From positions 744,001 through 808,000 of the forward strand of contig NZ_SHKX01000010.1 in the NCBI RefSeq assembly GCF_004217445.1: DNA of 64,000 nucleotides, read 5' to 3'. This DNA comes from Fluviicoccus keumensis. GTDB lineage: Bacteria; Pseudomonadota; Gammaproteobacteria; Pseudomonadales; Moraxellaceae. A model generated the notes under the pieces. The model saw nothing but the letters and a program-made list of their open reading frames with translations, was not told where the DNA came from and made no database searches. Numbering within the stretch: the stretch's first letter is position 1; each line of letters starts with the position of its first letter. Both the position numbers and the translations under genes were made by a program. Below, piece by piece: positions 1 to 8,727 of the stretch.

Positions 1-899
1 TTACGGGTGCCGCTCGACTCATCCATCAAATCAAACACCGCATTGCCATGCTCGGTGACGTGGTGGAACTTCACCTCATCGACCGCCTGCTCCCCGGTTG
101 ACTCCTCACGCTTGCCGGTGGCCAGATCAAAGTTGATCGTGTGCACCATGGCCTGCTTCGTCGTCACTTCGATATCCGCAATGCTGATGTCGGCGGCGCG
201 CAGAAAATCACGGATGGCCCTGCGCGGTGCATCCTGCTTCAGCATCTGCATGGAAAACTGCGGGGACAGCGGCGACTGCTCGTTAATGATGACCAGCCGG
301 TTGGCGAACCAATCAAACACCGGCAGCAGGGCCTCGCTGTTGAGATTCACCGCCCGGGATAAAAACAACATGTTGGGTAGGGTGGCGCCTTCCCACAGGT
401 GCTTGGCGCCCTTCAGGCCGGACCCGAATTCATAGATATCCTTGCCGCTTTCAACATCAAAGCGACGTTCAAACCAGCGTTGCGGCTTGAAGGCCTTGAA
501 CACCAGCAAATGCTCGCTGACGATGCGCTGCGTGTTCATGGCAAAACCGTACTGGTAGCGCACACCGTCCAGGAGGAAAGTGATCTCGAACTCCGTGGGC
601 TCGCTGCCCGATGCGGCGTCCAGCTTGAAGGGTTGGAGTCGGTCGAAGGTCTGGCCCGGCTGCATCGCGGCCGACTCCAGCACCACGCCGCGCATGTACT
701 GCAGGGCCTTGATCAGGTTGGACTTGCCGCTGGCATTTGCGCCGTACACCACCGCACTCCTCAGCAAATGCGGGGCCGCTTTCAGACCGGTATCCAGGGC
801 ATGGGTGTCCAGCAGGGTCTTGTCGGTTGACGCCACCAGGCTAAGCACCTGCTCGTCGCGCAGGCTGCGGAAGTTCTTGGTACGGAACTCGACCAGCAT
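1..899 (-). CDS. AAA family ATPase (AAA15/RloC-like), C-terminus outside window
   Basis: The protein starts MLVEFRTKNFRS, the usual beginning of AAA15/OLD-like ATPases, and has a Walker A motif GANASGKS at residues 53-60 followed by NLIKAL. Only about 299 residues are present; the reading frame is open at base 1, so the Walker B and signature regions, and any fused nuclease, lie outside the window. Proteins of this family are SMC/ABC-type ATPases often found in phage-defence or abortive-infection loci, but no partner gene is visible here. The start at 899 is chosen because the family begins with this beta strand and an AT-rich promoter-like stretch lies just upstream. Family assignment is firm; a defence role is inference. 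Confidence 0.85.
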   Translation of the reverse strand, partial: MLVEFRTKNFRSLRDEQVLSLVASTDKTLLDTHALDTGLKAAPHLLRSAVVYGANASGKSNLIKALQYMRGVVLESAAMQPGQTFDRLQPFKLDAASGSEPTEFEITFLLDGVRYQYGFAMNTQRIVSEHLLVFKAFKPQRWFERRFDVESGKDIYEFGSGLKGAKHLWEGATLPNMLFLSRAVNLNSEALLPVFDWFANRLVIINEQSPLSPQFSMQMLKQDAPRRAIRDFLRAADISIADIEVTTKQAMVHTINFDLATGKREESTGEQAVDEVKFHHVTEHGNAVFDLMDESSGTR

Positions 900-923
900 T
901 GAATTCACCCCACCGGACAATTT

Positions 924-939
924 AATATTTTCAAATATT
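924..939. promoter_or_regulatory. AT-rich perfect inverted repeat upstream of the ATPase gene
   Basis: AATATTT and AAATATT face each other across a 2-base spacer, 25 bases upstream of the ATPase start codon in an AT-rich patch of otherwise GC-rich DNA. It could be an operator overlapping the promoter. No binding protein can be named. Confidence 0.3.
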
Positions 940-1049
940 GCATTGTCTGCGCGAATTTTCAATTTATTTTTATCATTGGTCCGGTTTCAGGGCAAAGCCC
1001 CCAGCACCACCGGCAAGTAGGTGAAACGAGCTCTGAATCTTTGTCCATG

Positions 1050-1577
1050 TTATTGCAAAGGCTTGGCGCTCTTTGCTAACAGGGCCTGCATGTCCTTGAA
1101 ATACGTCTCAACGGCCTTATCCATGCGCGTTTGGGTTTCCTTGAGGACCCAGCCCGTCAAGTCCGAACTGACCAGCTTGGTCGCGGCCACCTCGCGCTGC
1201 CCGGCTGGGGAACCGTAGTAAGCCAAAGCTGCCTTCAAGTCCTGTGCCGTCATTCTGCGGCTGTAGGCTTCGGCCCATCGGGCAACAAAGTCATCTTCGG
1301 GAATGTGCCAGGCTGCAGAAGCAAAAAAAGCATCATTTACTTCACGGGCTCCCGCCACTTCGACACCACCATTAGCCGCAACCACCTGCTGGTATAACTG
1401 TTCGGCTTGTACTTTAATCGACTCATCCACTTGCCGGTTGGTTTGTGTCAGGACCTCGCGGACACCTTGTAACTCAACAATCTTGCGGGCAATTTCCAAT
1501 GTGCCGCTCTTCTCGACAGCAAAGCTCGGAGAGCACAGGAAGATAAGCGCAAATGCCAAGCAGATGGTTTTGTTCAT
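1050..1577 (-). CDS. DUF2059 domain-containing secreted protein
   Basis: A 175-residue protein with a signal peptide (MNKTICLAFALIFLCSPSFA) and a helical body. The motif DLKAALAYYGSPAGQ near residue 120 matches the conserved 'FYxSPAGQ' core of DUF2059, a periplasmic family of unknown function. The frame stays open upstream to 1646, but the start at 1577 is preferred because it begins the signal peptide directly and has AGGGAAA upstream. It is a single-gene unit between the ATPase and the alpha/beta hydrolase, both on the same strand. Function unknown. Confidence 0.8.
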   Translation of the reverse strand: MNKTICLAFALIFLCSPSFAVEKSGTLEIARKIVELQGVREVLTQTNRQVDESIKVQAEQLYQQVVAANGGVEVAGAREVNDAFFASAAWHIPEDDFVARWAEAYSRRMTAQDLKAALAYYGSPAGQREVAATKLVSSDLTGWVLKETQTRMDKAVETYFKDMQALLAKSAKPLQ

Positions 1578-1710
1578 GATTATGATTTCCCTGGAATTTC
1601 CTTTAACGTGGACTAGCTTTGTAAACACCTTCAGCGGTAGCGTCAACCTGTCGGCATGAAGCCCTCAACACGGAACGGTGTTGTCGGGCTAATCCAGCCG
1701 GCGGATTGTC

Positions 1711-2637
1711 TCACCCCCTCCCCAAAAACCCCTCATACACCTTCGCCATCTCCCCCGTCCGCTCAATCGGCGGCGCATGCCCCACCCCCTTGAACACCAC
1801 CACCTCCGCCTGCGGCAGGAACTGCTTGAACACCCCCACACTCGACACATCCAGCACCCGGTCCTGATCCCCCCACACCACCAGCACCGGCACATGGATC
1901 TTCGGCAACGCCTCCTCCGGCTTCAGCGAATTCGCCGGATCCAGCTCCCGGTAAATCGTCTCCCCGATCTGCTGCCGCGCAATCGCCTCCCGCGTCAGCG
2001 TCCCGATCACCGGCCCCGGAATCCACGGCGGATCGGCCATCGTAAACGCCAGCATCGCCTGGTAATCCTGCTCGTTACGCACAATCAGCGGATTCTTCCC
2101 CTCCCGGTTCAAGCGCCACAACTCGCTCGGCGTCGGCGAAATCACCCCGGCCGAACTCACCAGCGCCAGCGTCTTCACCCGCTCCGGCGCCATCACCGCC
2201 ACATGAAAGGCAATCGCCCCGCCCATGGAATGCCCCATCAGGTTCACCGGCTGCCGCAGCTGCATCGCCTCCATGATCGCCATCACCCGCTTCGCCTGTT
2301 CCGGCACCGTGTAGGAACGGTCCGGCAAAATGGTGCTCTCGCCGTGGGCGGGCAGGTCGATGGCGATCACGTGGTAGTGCGCGGTCAGCTCGCGCGCCAT
2401 GCGCACCCAGATGTCCTTGTTGGACTGGAAACCGTGGATCAGGAACACCGTCTCGCCCTGCCCGCCTTCCAGCCAGGCAATGTTGAAGCCGTCCACGGTC
2501 AGCGCCTTGTGCTCCAGATGGGCGCGGGCGCGCTCGCTGCCAATGGCCCAGGCGCTCAGCTTGTCTTCCAGATCGGGGGTGCAGCCGCCCAGCGCCAGGC
2601 TCAGGGCCAGGCCGGCGGCAAGCATCATCTTGCGCAT
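1711..2637 (-). CDS. alpha/beta hydrolase lipoprotein (ABHD6/lipase-like)
   Basis: A 308-residue serine hydrolase exported as a lipoprotein: the N-terminus ends in LALGGC with Cys19 as the likely lipidated residue. The hydrolase fold shows the oxyanion region FLIHGF at 66-70, nucleophile elbow GHSMGG with Ser137, acid Asp259 in WGDQDR and His287 in GVGHAPP, so the catalytic triad is complete. The closest architecture is the monoacylglycerol-lipase/ABHD6 type that acts on lipid esters; the substrate is inferred only. The frame is open further upstream to 2805, but that part crosses a repetitive element and lacks a signal sequence, so the start at 2637 is used. Confidence 0.88.
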   Translation of the reverse strand: MRKMMLAAGLALSLALGGCTPDLEDKLSAWAIGSERARAHLEHKALTVDGFNIAWLEGGQGETVFLIHGFQSNKDIWVRMARELTAHYHVIAIDLPAHGESTILPDRSYTVPEQAKRVMAIMEAMQLRQPVNLMGHSMGGAIAFHVAVMAPERVKTLALVSSAGVISPTPSELWRLNREGKNPLIVRNEQDYQAMLAFTMADPPWIPGPVIGTLTREAIARQQIGETIYRELDPANSLKPEEALPKIHVPVLVVWGDQDRVLDVSSVGVFKQFLPQAEVVVFKGVGHAPPIERTGEMAKVYEGFLGRG

Positions 2638-2720
2638 GTCGGTTTCTACGGGGAGGGAAGGATGGGGGAAGCTTAGCGGAATGGGGGCGGGGTTATTGAG
2701 GAATGGCGACAGAGCGCAGC

Positions 2721-2821
2721 CGTAGGGGCGCACTGCGTGCGCCCTTCTCCGCCGGACACGCTGACCGTTCAATAAAAACCGGCATGTCCGTTCACGAGGG
2801 CGCACGCAGTGCGCCCCTACG
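2721..2821. repeat. paired 24-nt palindromic intergenic repeats (head to head)
   Basis: A 24-base unit at 2721-2744 (begins CGTAGGGGCGCACTGCG) and its exact reverse complement at 2798-2821 flank a 53-base spacer. Each unit contains an internal palindromic core around GCGCAC/GTGCGC. The same 24 bases occur again at 5267-5290, and degenerate forms occur at 9699-9720 and near 11202. This is a REP/BIME-like family located only between genes. Confidence 0.75.
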
Positions 2822-2968
2822 CATCATCGAACTAAAAAAAGGGAACCGAACGAAATAATTCCCTGTCAGGCGTGGAGCTCCGTCCAAAATCCCCGCATTA
2901 TCCATAGTAGAAAAATCAGGCGGCGGAGCCCATTCCCCCTTCATGCCCTGCCGCAGGAGCGCACATTC

Positions 2969-3712
2969 ATGCCCATCGACTGGAAAGGCGACATCGTATT
3001 CTCCGACAGCGTCGCCATCTTTCGCGGCCATGTCGGCGAAAACAAGGCGCACGGCCATTGGGCGTCGCAACTGACCATTGCCCTGGACGGCGACCTCGCA
3101 TTCGAAACCACGGCCGGGTGGATGCAGGCCAAAGCCGTGTACCTCACCTCCAGGACCCGGCACCGCCTGCAGCCCGGCCCGCTGGTCTGTTCCATCTACT
3201 TCGACCCCCTGTGCGGCTCCATCCTCAAGGCGCTGGACAACCCCGCGCCCCCGGCGTGGCTGGCGCTGTCCCGGGACGAACTGCCGCCGCCTCTGGCGTC
3301 ACTCAGCGCCGACACGGACCTGCGCGCCCTGCTGAACTCGGAGGTGCTGGCCACGTCCGACCGGACCCTCGCCGGGGATGAACGCTTCAAGGCGGTGATC
3401 GAGGCGATCAAGGCCGGCCTGGGGGATGGCGAGGACATCGACCGCAAGCGGCTGGCCGCCGTGGCCAACCTCTCCCCCACCCGCTTCTCCCACTGGTTTG
3501 TCGAACACGCCGGGGTTCCGGTGCGCAGCTACAAGAAGTGGCTGAAGCTGCGGGTCGCCATGGACGCCCTGCTGAACGGAACTTCGCCGGTGGAGGCGGC
3601 GATGGACGCGGGCTTCAGTGACCTGGCCCATATGTGCCGGGCGTTTGCCGAGTCCTTCGGCCTCACCTATCTGGATGCGCTCAAGGCCCTGCAGCAATCC
3701 ACCCGCTATTAG
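2969..3712 (+). CDS. AraC family transcriptional regulator
   Basis: A 247-residue regulator. Residues 1 to about 140 form a cupin-like sensor domain with no recognised ligand; residues 150-240 carry the two helix-turn-helix motifs of the AraC family, including LAAVANLSPTRFSHWFVEH and AAMDAGFSDLAHMCRAFAESFG. The ribosome-binding sequence AGGAG lies about 12 bases before the ATG. It stands alone, transcribed away from the upstream repeat and towards the hydrolase gene at 3830, which is a possible but unproven target. Confidence 0.88.
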   Translation: MPIDWKGDIVFSDSVAIFRGHVGENKAHGHWASQLTIALDGDLAFETTAGWMQAKAVYLTSRTRHRLQPGPLVCSIYFDPLCGSILKALDNPAPPAWLALSRDELPPPLASLSADTDLRALLNSEVLATSDRTLAGDERFKAVIEAIKAGLGDGEDIDRKRLAAVANLSPTRFSHWFVEHAGVPVRSYKKWLKLRVAMDALLNGTSPVEAAMDAGFSDLAHMCRAFAESFGLTYLDALKALQQSTRY

Positions 3713-3829
3713 CTCTTTCGTTCAATACCCCCGCTTTGCCGGGTGCTAACCTGCGCTCACTGGCCGGGAATCCGGCGTCTCCTTCGGGTGTCCGGACGGA
3801 GCAACCGTGATACGGGGGCGCGAAAGATC

Positions 3830-4786
3830 ATGAAGACAAGACAGGGTTTTGCCGAGGCCGAGGGTCACCGGCTGGCCTATCTGGCGGTGAACGAGCATCT
3901 GGATAACGCGGACGAACCGGCCATCGTCTTCATTCACGGCGTGCTGGTGTCGGTCAATTTCTGGCGCGACTGTGTCCCGGAATCCTTCCGCGATTCCAAG
4001 GCCTGGTACTCCCTCAGCCTGCCGGCCCATTACCCGTCCACGGCTCCGGAGGGATTCGATGCCCGGCAGGTCGATGATGCGTGGTTTTTCCGCGTCATGA
4101 ACGGTGCGTTGCAGCACATGCTGGGCAACCGGAAGATCATCGTCGTGGGCCATTCCACCGGCGGCTTCAGCGCGCTCAACCTGGCAGCGCACCATGCCCC
4201 GAATGTGGCGGGCATTGTCAGTGTTGCCGGTTTTCACCTGGGTCGCTGGGGCGGGGTGGAAGGCCAGTTGCTGCGTCTCGCCGGTCTGGGTGCCTGGGGA
4301 AAAGGCCCTTTCATCACCAATCTGCTGATCTCGAAAAAAAGCCGGCGGGTGCGGAGACTGTTCGCCAGTTTCCTGGCCTACCGTCCGGCGGCATACCGGG
4401 CCAGTCCCCTCAGCCGGAAGATGCTGGACAACGTTGAAGCGGATATGCTGAAACAAGACCCCGGTGCCTTGTTCGCCCTGTTTGGCGGCATTACCACCCT
4501 GGCCATTGGCGACCGGCTGGACCGCATCCAGATACCCTGCTATCTCTTGGCCGGCTCCAACGATCCGGTCGTGACCTCAGAACAATCCCTGCTGCTGGCG
4601 GGCCGCATTCCACGGTCCAGGCTGGTGGTATTCCCGAATGTGGGGCACATGCCCTTTATTGAAGATCCGGATGCGTATGCCGAGGCTCTGGAACGTGCCT
4701 TGGAAGAACTGGCGGCCGGTACGAAATTTTCCCTCCCCAAAGCCGTCACGAGGCAGGAGTTGAGTCATGAACTATCCCGAGTATAA
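3830..4786 (+). CDS. alpha/beta hydrolase
   Basis: A 318-residue cytoplasmic alpha/beta hydrolase without a signal peptide. It shows the oxyanion motif FIHGV (34-38), nucleophile elbow GHSTGG with Ser109, the acid loop AGSNDPV and the terminal NVGHMPFIE histidine, so a Ser-Asp-His triad is present. The start at 3830 is chosen because sequence upstream of it in frame does not resemble the family; there is only a weak ribosome-binding sequence (GCGAAAG). The 3' end overlaps the next gene by 20 bases, implying translational coupling. The substrate is not evident. Confidence 0.85.
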   Translation: MKTRQGFAEAEGHRLAYLAVNEHLDNADEPAIVFIHGVLVSVNFWRDCVPESFRDSKAWYSLSLPAHYPSTAPEGFDARQVDDAWFFRVMNGALQHMLGNRKIIVVGHSTGGFSALNLAAHHAPNVAGIVSVAGFHLGRWGGVEGQLLRLAGLGAWGKGPFITNLLISKKSRRVRRLFASFLAYRPAAYRASPLSRKMLDNVEADMLKQDPGALFALFGGITTLAIGDRLDRIQIPCYLLAGSNDPVVTSEQSLLLAGRIPRSRLVVFPNVGHMPFIEDPDAYAEALERALEELAAGTKFSLPKAVTRQELSHELSRV

Positions 4787-5231
4787 AGCGGACTTGCAGC
4801 GCATCCATGAGTCCGAAGTCTACGGCATCGCCGTGTTCGATACGGCGGCGCGGCTGACCCGGAACCCGGCGCGCAAGCAGAAATGGCTGGCGCTCAAGGC
4901 GCTGGAAGAGCAGACGCTGCAACGTTATCTGGACTACATGAACCAGACCGGCCAGCGCATTACCGAGCCGCGCGGCTGGGCCCTGAAAGGCATGGCGGAA
5001 GGCGCGGCGCTGGCGGTGATGCCCTGGTGGCTGGCCATGCGGCTGCTGCGCAACGGCACGCAGCCCTTCCAGGAGAAATTCCTGCGCCTGAAGGATCATG
5101 CCGAGGGCGCGGACAAGCCATTCTTTGCCTATGTCTATGCGCACGAGAAGGCCATCGAGGCTTTTGCCAAAAGGGAATTGGCCGGGGATGAAAGCAGTCT
5201 GAAGGCGGTGCATGATCTGACAGGACGGTGA
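4767..5231 (+). CDS. hypothetical protein, possibly ferritin-like
   Basis: A 154-residue, mostly helical protein. Acidic and histidine residues recur in helices (HESE at 14-17, LEEQTLQRY near 45-53, YAHEKAIEAF near 125-134), a pattern that resembles ferritin-like four-helix carboxylate proteins; this is a by-eye inference and no family name is certain. A hydrophobic stretch ALAVMPWWLAMRLL lies mid-protein. It overlaps the preceding hydrolase gene by 20 bases and is therefore likely co-expressed with it. It is followed by a copy of the 24-nt palindromic repeat. Confidence 0.6.
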   Translation: MNYPEYKADLQRIHESEVYGIAVFDTAARLTRNPARKQKWLALKALEEQTLQRYLDYMNQTGQRITEPRGWALKGMAEGAALAVMPWWLAMRLLRNGTQPFQEKFLRLKDHAEGADKPFFAYVYAHEKAIEAFAKRELAGDESSLKAVHDLTGR

Positions 5232-5266
5232 CCATCGGACAGCCGGGAGGGCGTGTCCGTTGACGA

Positions 5267-5290
5267 GGGCGCACGCAGTGCGCCCCTACG
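5267..5290. repeat. third perfect copy of the 24-nt intergenic palindromic repeat
   Basis: Identical over 24 bases to the unit at 2798-2821, and the flanks are also similar: TGTCCGTTNACGAG before it and CATCAT after it in both copies. It lies between convergent genes ending at 5231 and 5293, where it may also act as a hairpin that limits transcription. Confidence 0.75.
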
Positions 5291-5292
5291 CA

Positions 5293-6285
5293 TCATTTGA
5301 CGGAGGGCAAATTCGACAAGACCTTGCCGCCCAATTCCCGGCCACAACTCCACGCCCCTTCCACCCGTCCACCCAGCAGCCAGTCCCCGCACAAGCCCAA
5401 CCCGGATTCCGGCTCCCAGACACTCCCGGTCGTCGCCGGTTCGCAATCCGCATAGCGCCAGCGATGCACCGACACCGCCGCCGGTTCCGGCCCGCCCAGG
5501 GCCCGGAACGCCGCCACCAGCGCCTGCCCCGCCACCTCCGGCTCCTCTTCCAGATGCACCGCGCTCCACGCCGCCGAGGCCTGCAACACCCAGCACTCGC
5601 GCCCGCTGCGGCCCGGCTTGCTGCTGTTGCGCGCCACCCAGCGCAGCGGCCCCTCGTTAACGAAGGCGGCCTCGAAGGGCAGCTCCGGCGGGGCGTCGAA
5701 ACGCGCCATCACCGTCCAGCTGGGCAGCATGCGATGCCCGGCAGCCATCGCCGCCAGCGAGGCCGATACCGGCTGCAGCAAGGCCGCCGCCTGCGCCGCC
5801 GGAGCCGCCAGCAGCACCGCGCCGAACACGCCCGGCAACAGGCCGTGCTCCGCCGTCTCCAGCCGCCAGCCGTCTTCCACCCGCCGCAGGACCTGCACCG
5901 TATGCCCGGTCTTCACCGTTAGCCCGGCCGCCAGCGCCTTGGCCGGGGCCGACATGCCCGGCACGCCCACAAAGCGTTGCACCGGCTCGCCCGACGAGGT
6001 CTCATGCGGGCCGAACACCGCCCGTAGCGGCTGCCATTCCGTTACCACCCCGGCATGCATCCACAAGTCCACCTGCGCCCGGAAGGCCGGGCTGCGGGCG
6101 GTGAAATACTGCGCGCCGTGATCGGCCTGCCAGTCGTCGCCGCGCCGGGTGCACAGGCGGCCGCCCACGCCCCGGCTCTTGTCGAAGACGGTCACCGCCA
6201 GTCCGGCGTCCTGCAGCACGCGGGCGCAGGACAGGCCCGCCAGCCCGGCGCCGACAACCGCCACCGCCCTTGTCGTGTTCATCAT
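5293..6285 (-). CDS. FAD-dependent oxidoreductase, renalase-like
   Basis: A 330-residue flavoprotein. The N-terminal Rossmann motif VVGAGLAGLSCARVL (10-24) followed by VFDKSRGVGGR and the HGAQYFTARSP segment are characteristic of renalase-like, NAD(P)-binding amine-oxidase-fold proteins in bacteria. A C-terminal GLGLCGDWLLGGRVEGAW segment completes the FAD site. Bacterial renalases oxidise aberrant dihydro-NAD(P) isomers; this specific activity is inferred. It lies 10 bases after the Trp-rich gene at 6296-6553 on the same strand, an apparent two-gene operon. GAGAG just upstream of the ATG is a plausible ribosome-binding site. Confidence 0.85.
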   Translation of the reverse strand: MMNTTRAVAVVGAGLAGLSCARVLQDAGLAVTVFDKSRGVGGRLCTRRGDDWQADHGAQYFTARSPAFRAQVDLWMHAGVVTEWQPLRAVFGPHETSSGEPVQRFVGVPGMSAPAKALAAGLTVKTGHTVQVLRRVEDGWRLETAEHGLLPGVFGAVLLAAPAAQAAALLQPVSASLAAMAAGHRMLPSWTVMARFDAPPELPFEAAFVNEGPLRWVARNSSKPGRSGRECWVLQASAAWSAVHLEEEPEVAGQALVAAFRALGGPEPAAVSVHRWRYADCEPATTGSVWEPESGLGLCGDWLLGGRVEGAWSCGRELGGKVLSNLPSVK

Positions 6286-6295
6286 GCAAAGTCTC

Positions 6296-6553
6296 TCAAT
6301 GCCAGCCTTGCCGCCACACGGCGGTATCGGTCAGGGCTTTCCAGGGCAGTATAAAACGTCGGTGGCTGTACACCGCCTCCATTTCCACGTCGGTGATCGG
6401 TTGCGCCGGGTCATCGGGCAGCAGCACGCGGGTCACCAGAAAGTGCAATTCCTTGCGCTGCGGCTGCACCGCCGTCCACTTGCTGAGATGCAGTTTGCGC
6501 GGGTTGAGGCGGACGGGGGAAGGCATGACGGGACCGTTCAGAATGGGCTTCAT
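6296..6553 (-). CDS. TIGR02450 family Trp-rich small protein
   Basis: An 85-residue basic protein with NPRKLHLSKWTAVQPQRKE followed by HFLV, and a second conserved block VEMEAVYSHRRFILPWKAL near the C-terminus. These match the small Trp-rich family TIGR02450, whose function is unknown. It is upstream of the renalase-like gene with a 10-base gap. An internal Met at residue 10 is an alternative start. Confidence 0.8.
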   Translation of the reverse strand: MKPILNGPVMPSPVRLNPRKLHLSKWTAVQPQRKELHFLVTRVLLPDDPAQPITDVEMEAVYSHRRFILPWKALTDTAVWRQGWH

Positions 6554-6721
6554 TGGCCAGTGTAATCACCACGCCGGAGTCCGTCGCGGGACAAGACCGG
6601 GACAAAGGGGCATCGCCCGGCGTTGCAACGGACATGGAATTCCCTATTTCCATATACTTGCCAAGGTTATTCCAACCCTGCATGATCGGGTCTCACCCAC
6701 CTTCCTTCCCGAGACCGCCTC

Positions 6722-7579
6722 ATGCGAAACCCGGCCCAAACCCTCGCCCTCGTCCTGATGCTCGGTCTCGCGGGCTGTGCCACCACCGGCAGCAGCAAGG
6801 ACACCCCCGACGACCGCCTTTCCGACGCCATCTGGAGCAACAAACCCGGCGTGGTTGAAAAATGCCTCAAAAAGGGCAATCCCAATGGGAGGGCGCGACC
6901 GGGGGGCAGCATGCTCGCCTGGGCCTTCAAAATGAAAAACAAGGAAGCCGTGCAGGTGCTGCTCGACCACGGCGCCAACGTCAACACCGATATTGAAGGG
7001 TTTCAGCAAGTGGTGGCCAGCGGCAATGTCAGCCACGTCAAGCTGCTGGTCAGCCGGGGCGCCGATGTGAAGGCCCGTGGTGGTTATTACAACCAGTCCG
7101 TCATCCACTTCGCGCGCAGCAAGGAAATGATGGAATACCTGCTGTCACAAGGCGCGGACATCCGCGATCCGGACAAGAACGGCCAACCGCCGGGATTCTT
7201 CTGGTCCCACGAAAATCCCGAATTGTGGCGGGCTTTTGTGGCACATGGCGCGGACCCGGTTCCGCGGAACAGCCAGGGACAAAGCTATGCGGAGTTCATG
7301 CAGGCCAACGATGAGGCCCAGTATCAACGCACCTTGCAGCATAACGAAGAGATCCGGCGGGACAACGCCTGGATTGAACAAGCCAATGAAAACATGCGCC
7401 GTCAGGCCGCTTCGGCTGCAGAAGCGCAGCAGCGCGAACAGCAAAAGTCTGCTCCGGCGCAAGAATCCTGCGGCTGGGCCTGCCAGAACGCCCGGGGCGC
7501 CCAGACGGAGCTGGAGCGCATGCGGCATGACAACGCCTACAAGGAATGCATCGCGGCGGGCGGCTTGAACTGCCAGTAA
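6722..7579 (+). CDS. ankyrin-repeat lipoprotein
   Basis: A 285-residue exported protein with a lipobox (LGLAGC, Cys at residue 19). Residues about 45-195 contain ankyrin-type repeats, recognised from VQVLLDHGANVN, VKLLVSRGADV, MEYLLSQGADI and WRAFVAHGADP. The tail (about 200-285) is polar, rich in Gln, Glu and Asn and probably helical, ending in a Cys-containing segment (CGWACQNA, CIAAGGLNC). Ankyrin repeats bind protein partners, but no partner is indicated. It is a single gene, convergent with the MAPEG gene. Confidence 0.85.
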   Translation: MRNPAQTLALVLMLGLAGCATTGSSKDTPDDRLSDAIWSNKPGVVEKCLKKGNPNGRARPGGSMLAWAFKMKNKEAVQVLLDHGANVNTDIEGFQQVVASGNVSHVKLLVSRGADVKARGGYYNQSVIHFARSKEMMEYLLSQGADIRDPDKNGQPPGFFWSHENPELWRAFVAHGADPVPRNSQGQSYAEFMQANDEAQYQRTLQHNEEIRRDNAWIEQANENMRRQAASAAEAQQREQQKSAPAQESCGWACQNARGAQTELERMRHDNAYKECIAAGGLNCQ

Positions 7580-7604
7580 GCAGAGCAGGATACCTGCACA
7601 CTGC

Positions 7605-8024
7605 TCAGGCCGTCGCCAGCACGGCCGCCAGGCAACTCCACAGCGCGAACAGCACCAGATTGCCCGCCATCCATACCGGAAAGCGCCGCATCACCCGGTT
7701 GCTGCCCAACTGCACAGCGCTGTGCGCCACCCGCAGCAGCACATACCCCCAGGCCAGAAACAGCACCGGCAGGCCGCCGGCCCCGATCTGCGTCGCCGCC
7801 AGGCACGCGACGTAGAACAATACCGGTAACTGCAGCAGGTTGTTGAAGTTGTCCATCGCCGCCGTGTCCTGCAACAGGGCGGCCACGTCCTTGGCGCGGG
7901 CCAGCGACTGCGGCGGAATGCGTTGACGGCGGATTTCCGCCACACGGCGGCGGACCGCCACCACCCCGATGATGGCGGTCCACGCTATCAGGGCCATCAT
8001 CGGCATCAACAGGGGAGCTTGCAT
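7605..8024 (-). CDS. MAPEG family membrane protein
   Basis: A 139-residue integral membrane protein with about four hydrophobic helices and the conserved MAPEG pattern (RIPPQSLA, ALLQDTAAMDNFNNLLQLPVLFY, RVAHSAVQ). MAPEG proteins include glutathione transferases and peroxidases of membranes. The start at 8024 is chosen over 8051 because GGAGAACGACC directly precedes the ATG. It follows the soluble glutathione transferase gene by 27 bases, so two glutathione-linked enzymes appear to share one operon. Confidence 0.85.
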   Translation of the reverse strand: MQAPLLMPMMALIAWTAIIGVVAVRRRVAEIRRQRIPPQSLARAKDVAALLQDTAAMDNFNNLLQLPVLFYVACLAATQIGAGGLPVLFLAWGYVLLRVAHSAVQLGSNRVMRRFPVWMAGNLVLFALWSCLAAVLATA

Positions 8025-8051
8025 GGTCGTTCTCCGGGAAAAATAGGCCAA

Positions 8052-8636
8052 TCAGGGCTGGAACGCTGACGCGGCGGCCCAGGGCAAGGCTGCCAGCCGC
8101 GCCGCCCGGGCCGACAGCAACGGCAATTCCAGGTCGGGGAAATGCCCGTAGGTCCGCAAGTGGTCCCAACAGGCCAGCAGATGGAAATCCAGATAATCCG
8201 GCTCCCCGGCAAACAGGTCCGACCGTGTCTCCAGCCAGAGCAGCCCGTGGCGGATCACCCGTCGTTTCTTCTCCCAGCGCCGGCTATCCATGGACAGGCC
8301 GCTGCGCGCCGCCAACAGTAACTCGACTTCGGCGGCCATCACCCCGTTCAGCACCATGCGGGCGTTCAGCCGGTCCGGGTCAGCCGTCAGCACGCGGAAA
8401 CGGTCGCCGGGATCGAAACGTTGCACCAGCCAGGCGGCGATCCGGTCGGAGTCAAGGACGGTCTGCTGCCCGTCCACCAGCACGGGCACGGTCAGCAAGG
8501 GATTGCCGCCGAAACGCTCCGGCTCCGTGCGCGCAGTGCTCACCGCGTCCACCAGCTCCACATCGGTTTCCAGCGCCGCCAGCAGCAGGCGCACCTTGCG
8601 CGCGAAGTGGGAACCGGTGGTGTAGTAAAGCTTCAT
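8052..8636 (-). CDS. glutathione S-transferase family protein
   Basis: A 194-residue protein. The thioredoxin-fold N-terminal domain begins MKLYYTTGSHFARKVRLLLAA-like, with the cis-proline region LLTVPVLV and LDSDRIAAWL; the C-terminal half is the all-helical GST domain. The start at 8636 is set by the typical first strand and an AGGAG site 8 bases upstream; frame continues open far upstream but over the divergent regulator's promoter. First gene of a GST-MAPEG operon, divergent from the GlxA-type regulator starting about 8728. Confidence 0.88.
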   Translation of the reverse strand: MKLYYTTGSHFARKVRLLLAALETDVELVDAVSTARTEPERFGGNPLLTVPVLVDGQQTVLDSDRIAAWLVQRFDPGDRFRVLTADPDRLNARMVLNGVMAAEVELLLAARSGLSMDSRRWEKKRRVIRHGLLWLETRSDLFAGEPDYLDFHLLACWDHLRTYGHFPDLELPLLSARAARLAALPWAAASAFQP

Positions 8637-8727
8637 GGCGGTGCTCCTGCAGGAATGCTGGTATTTCAGCAGACGGCGGCGTAGCCTCCCAGTGTCCGAT
8701 ATGACATCTTCAGGGCTTTTTCCGACA

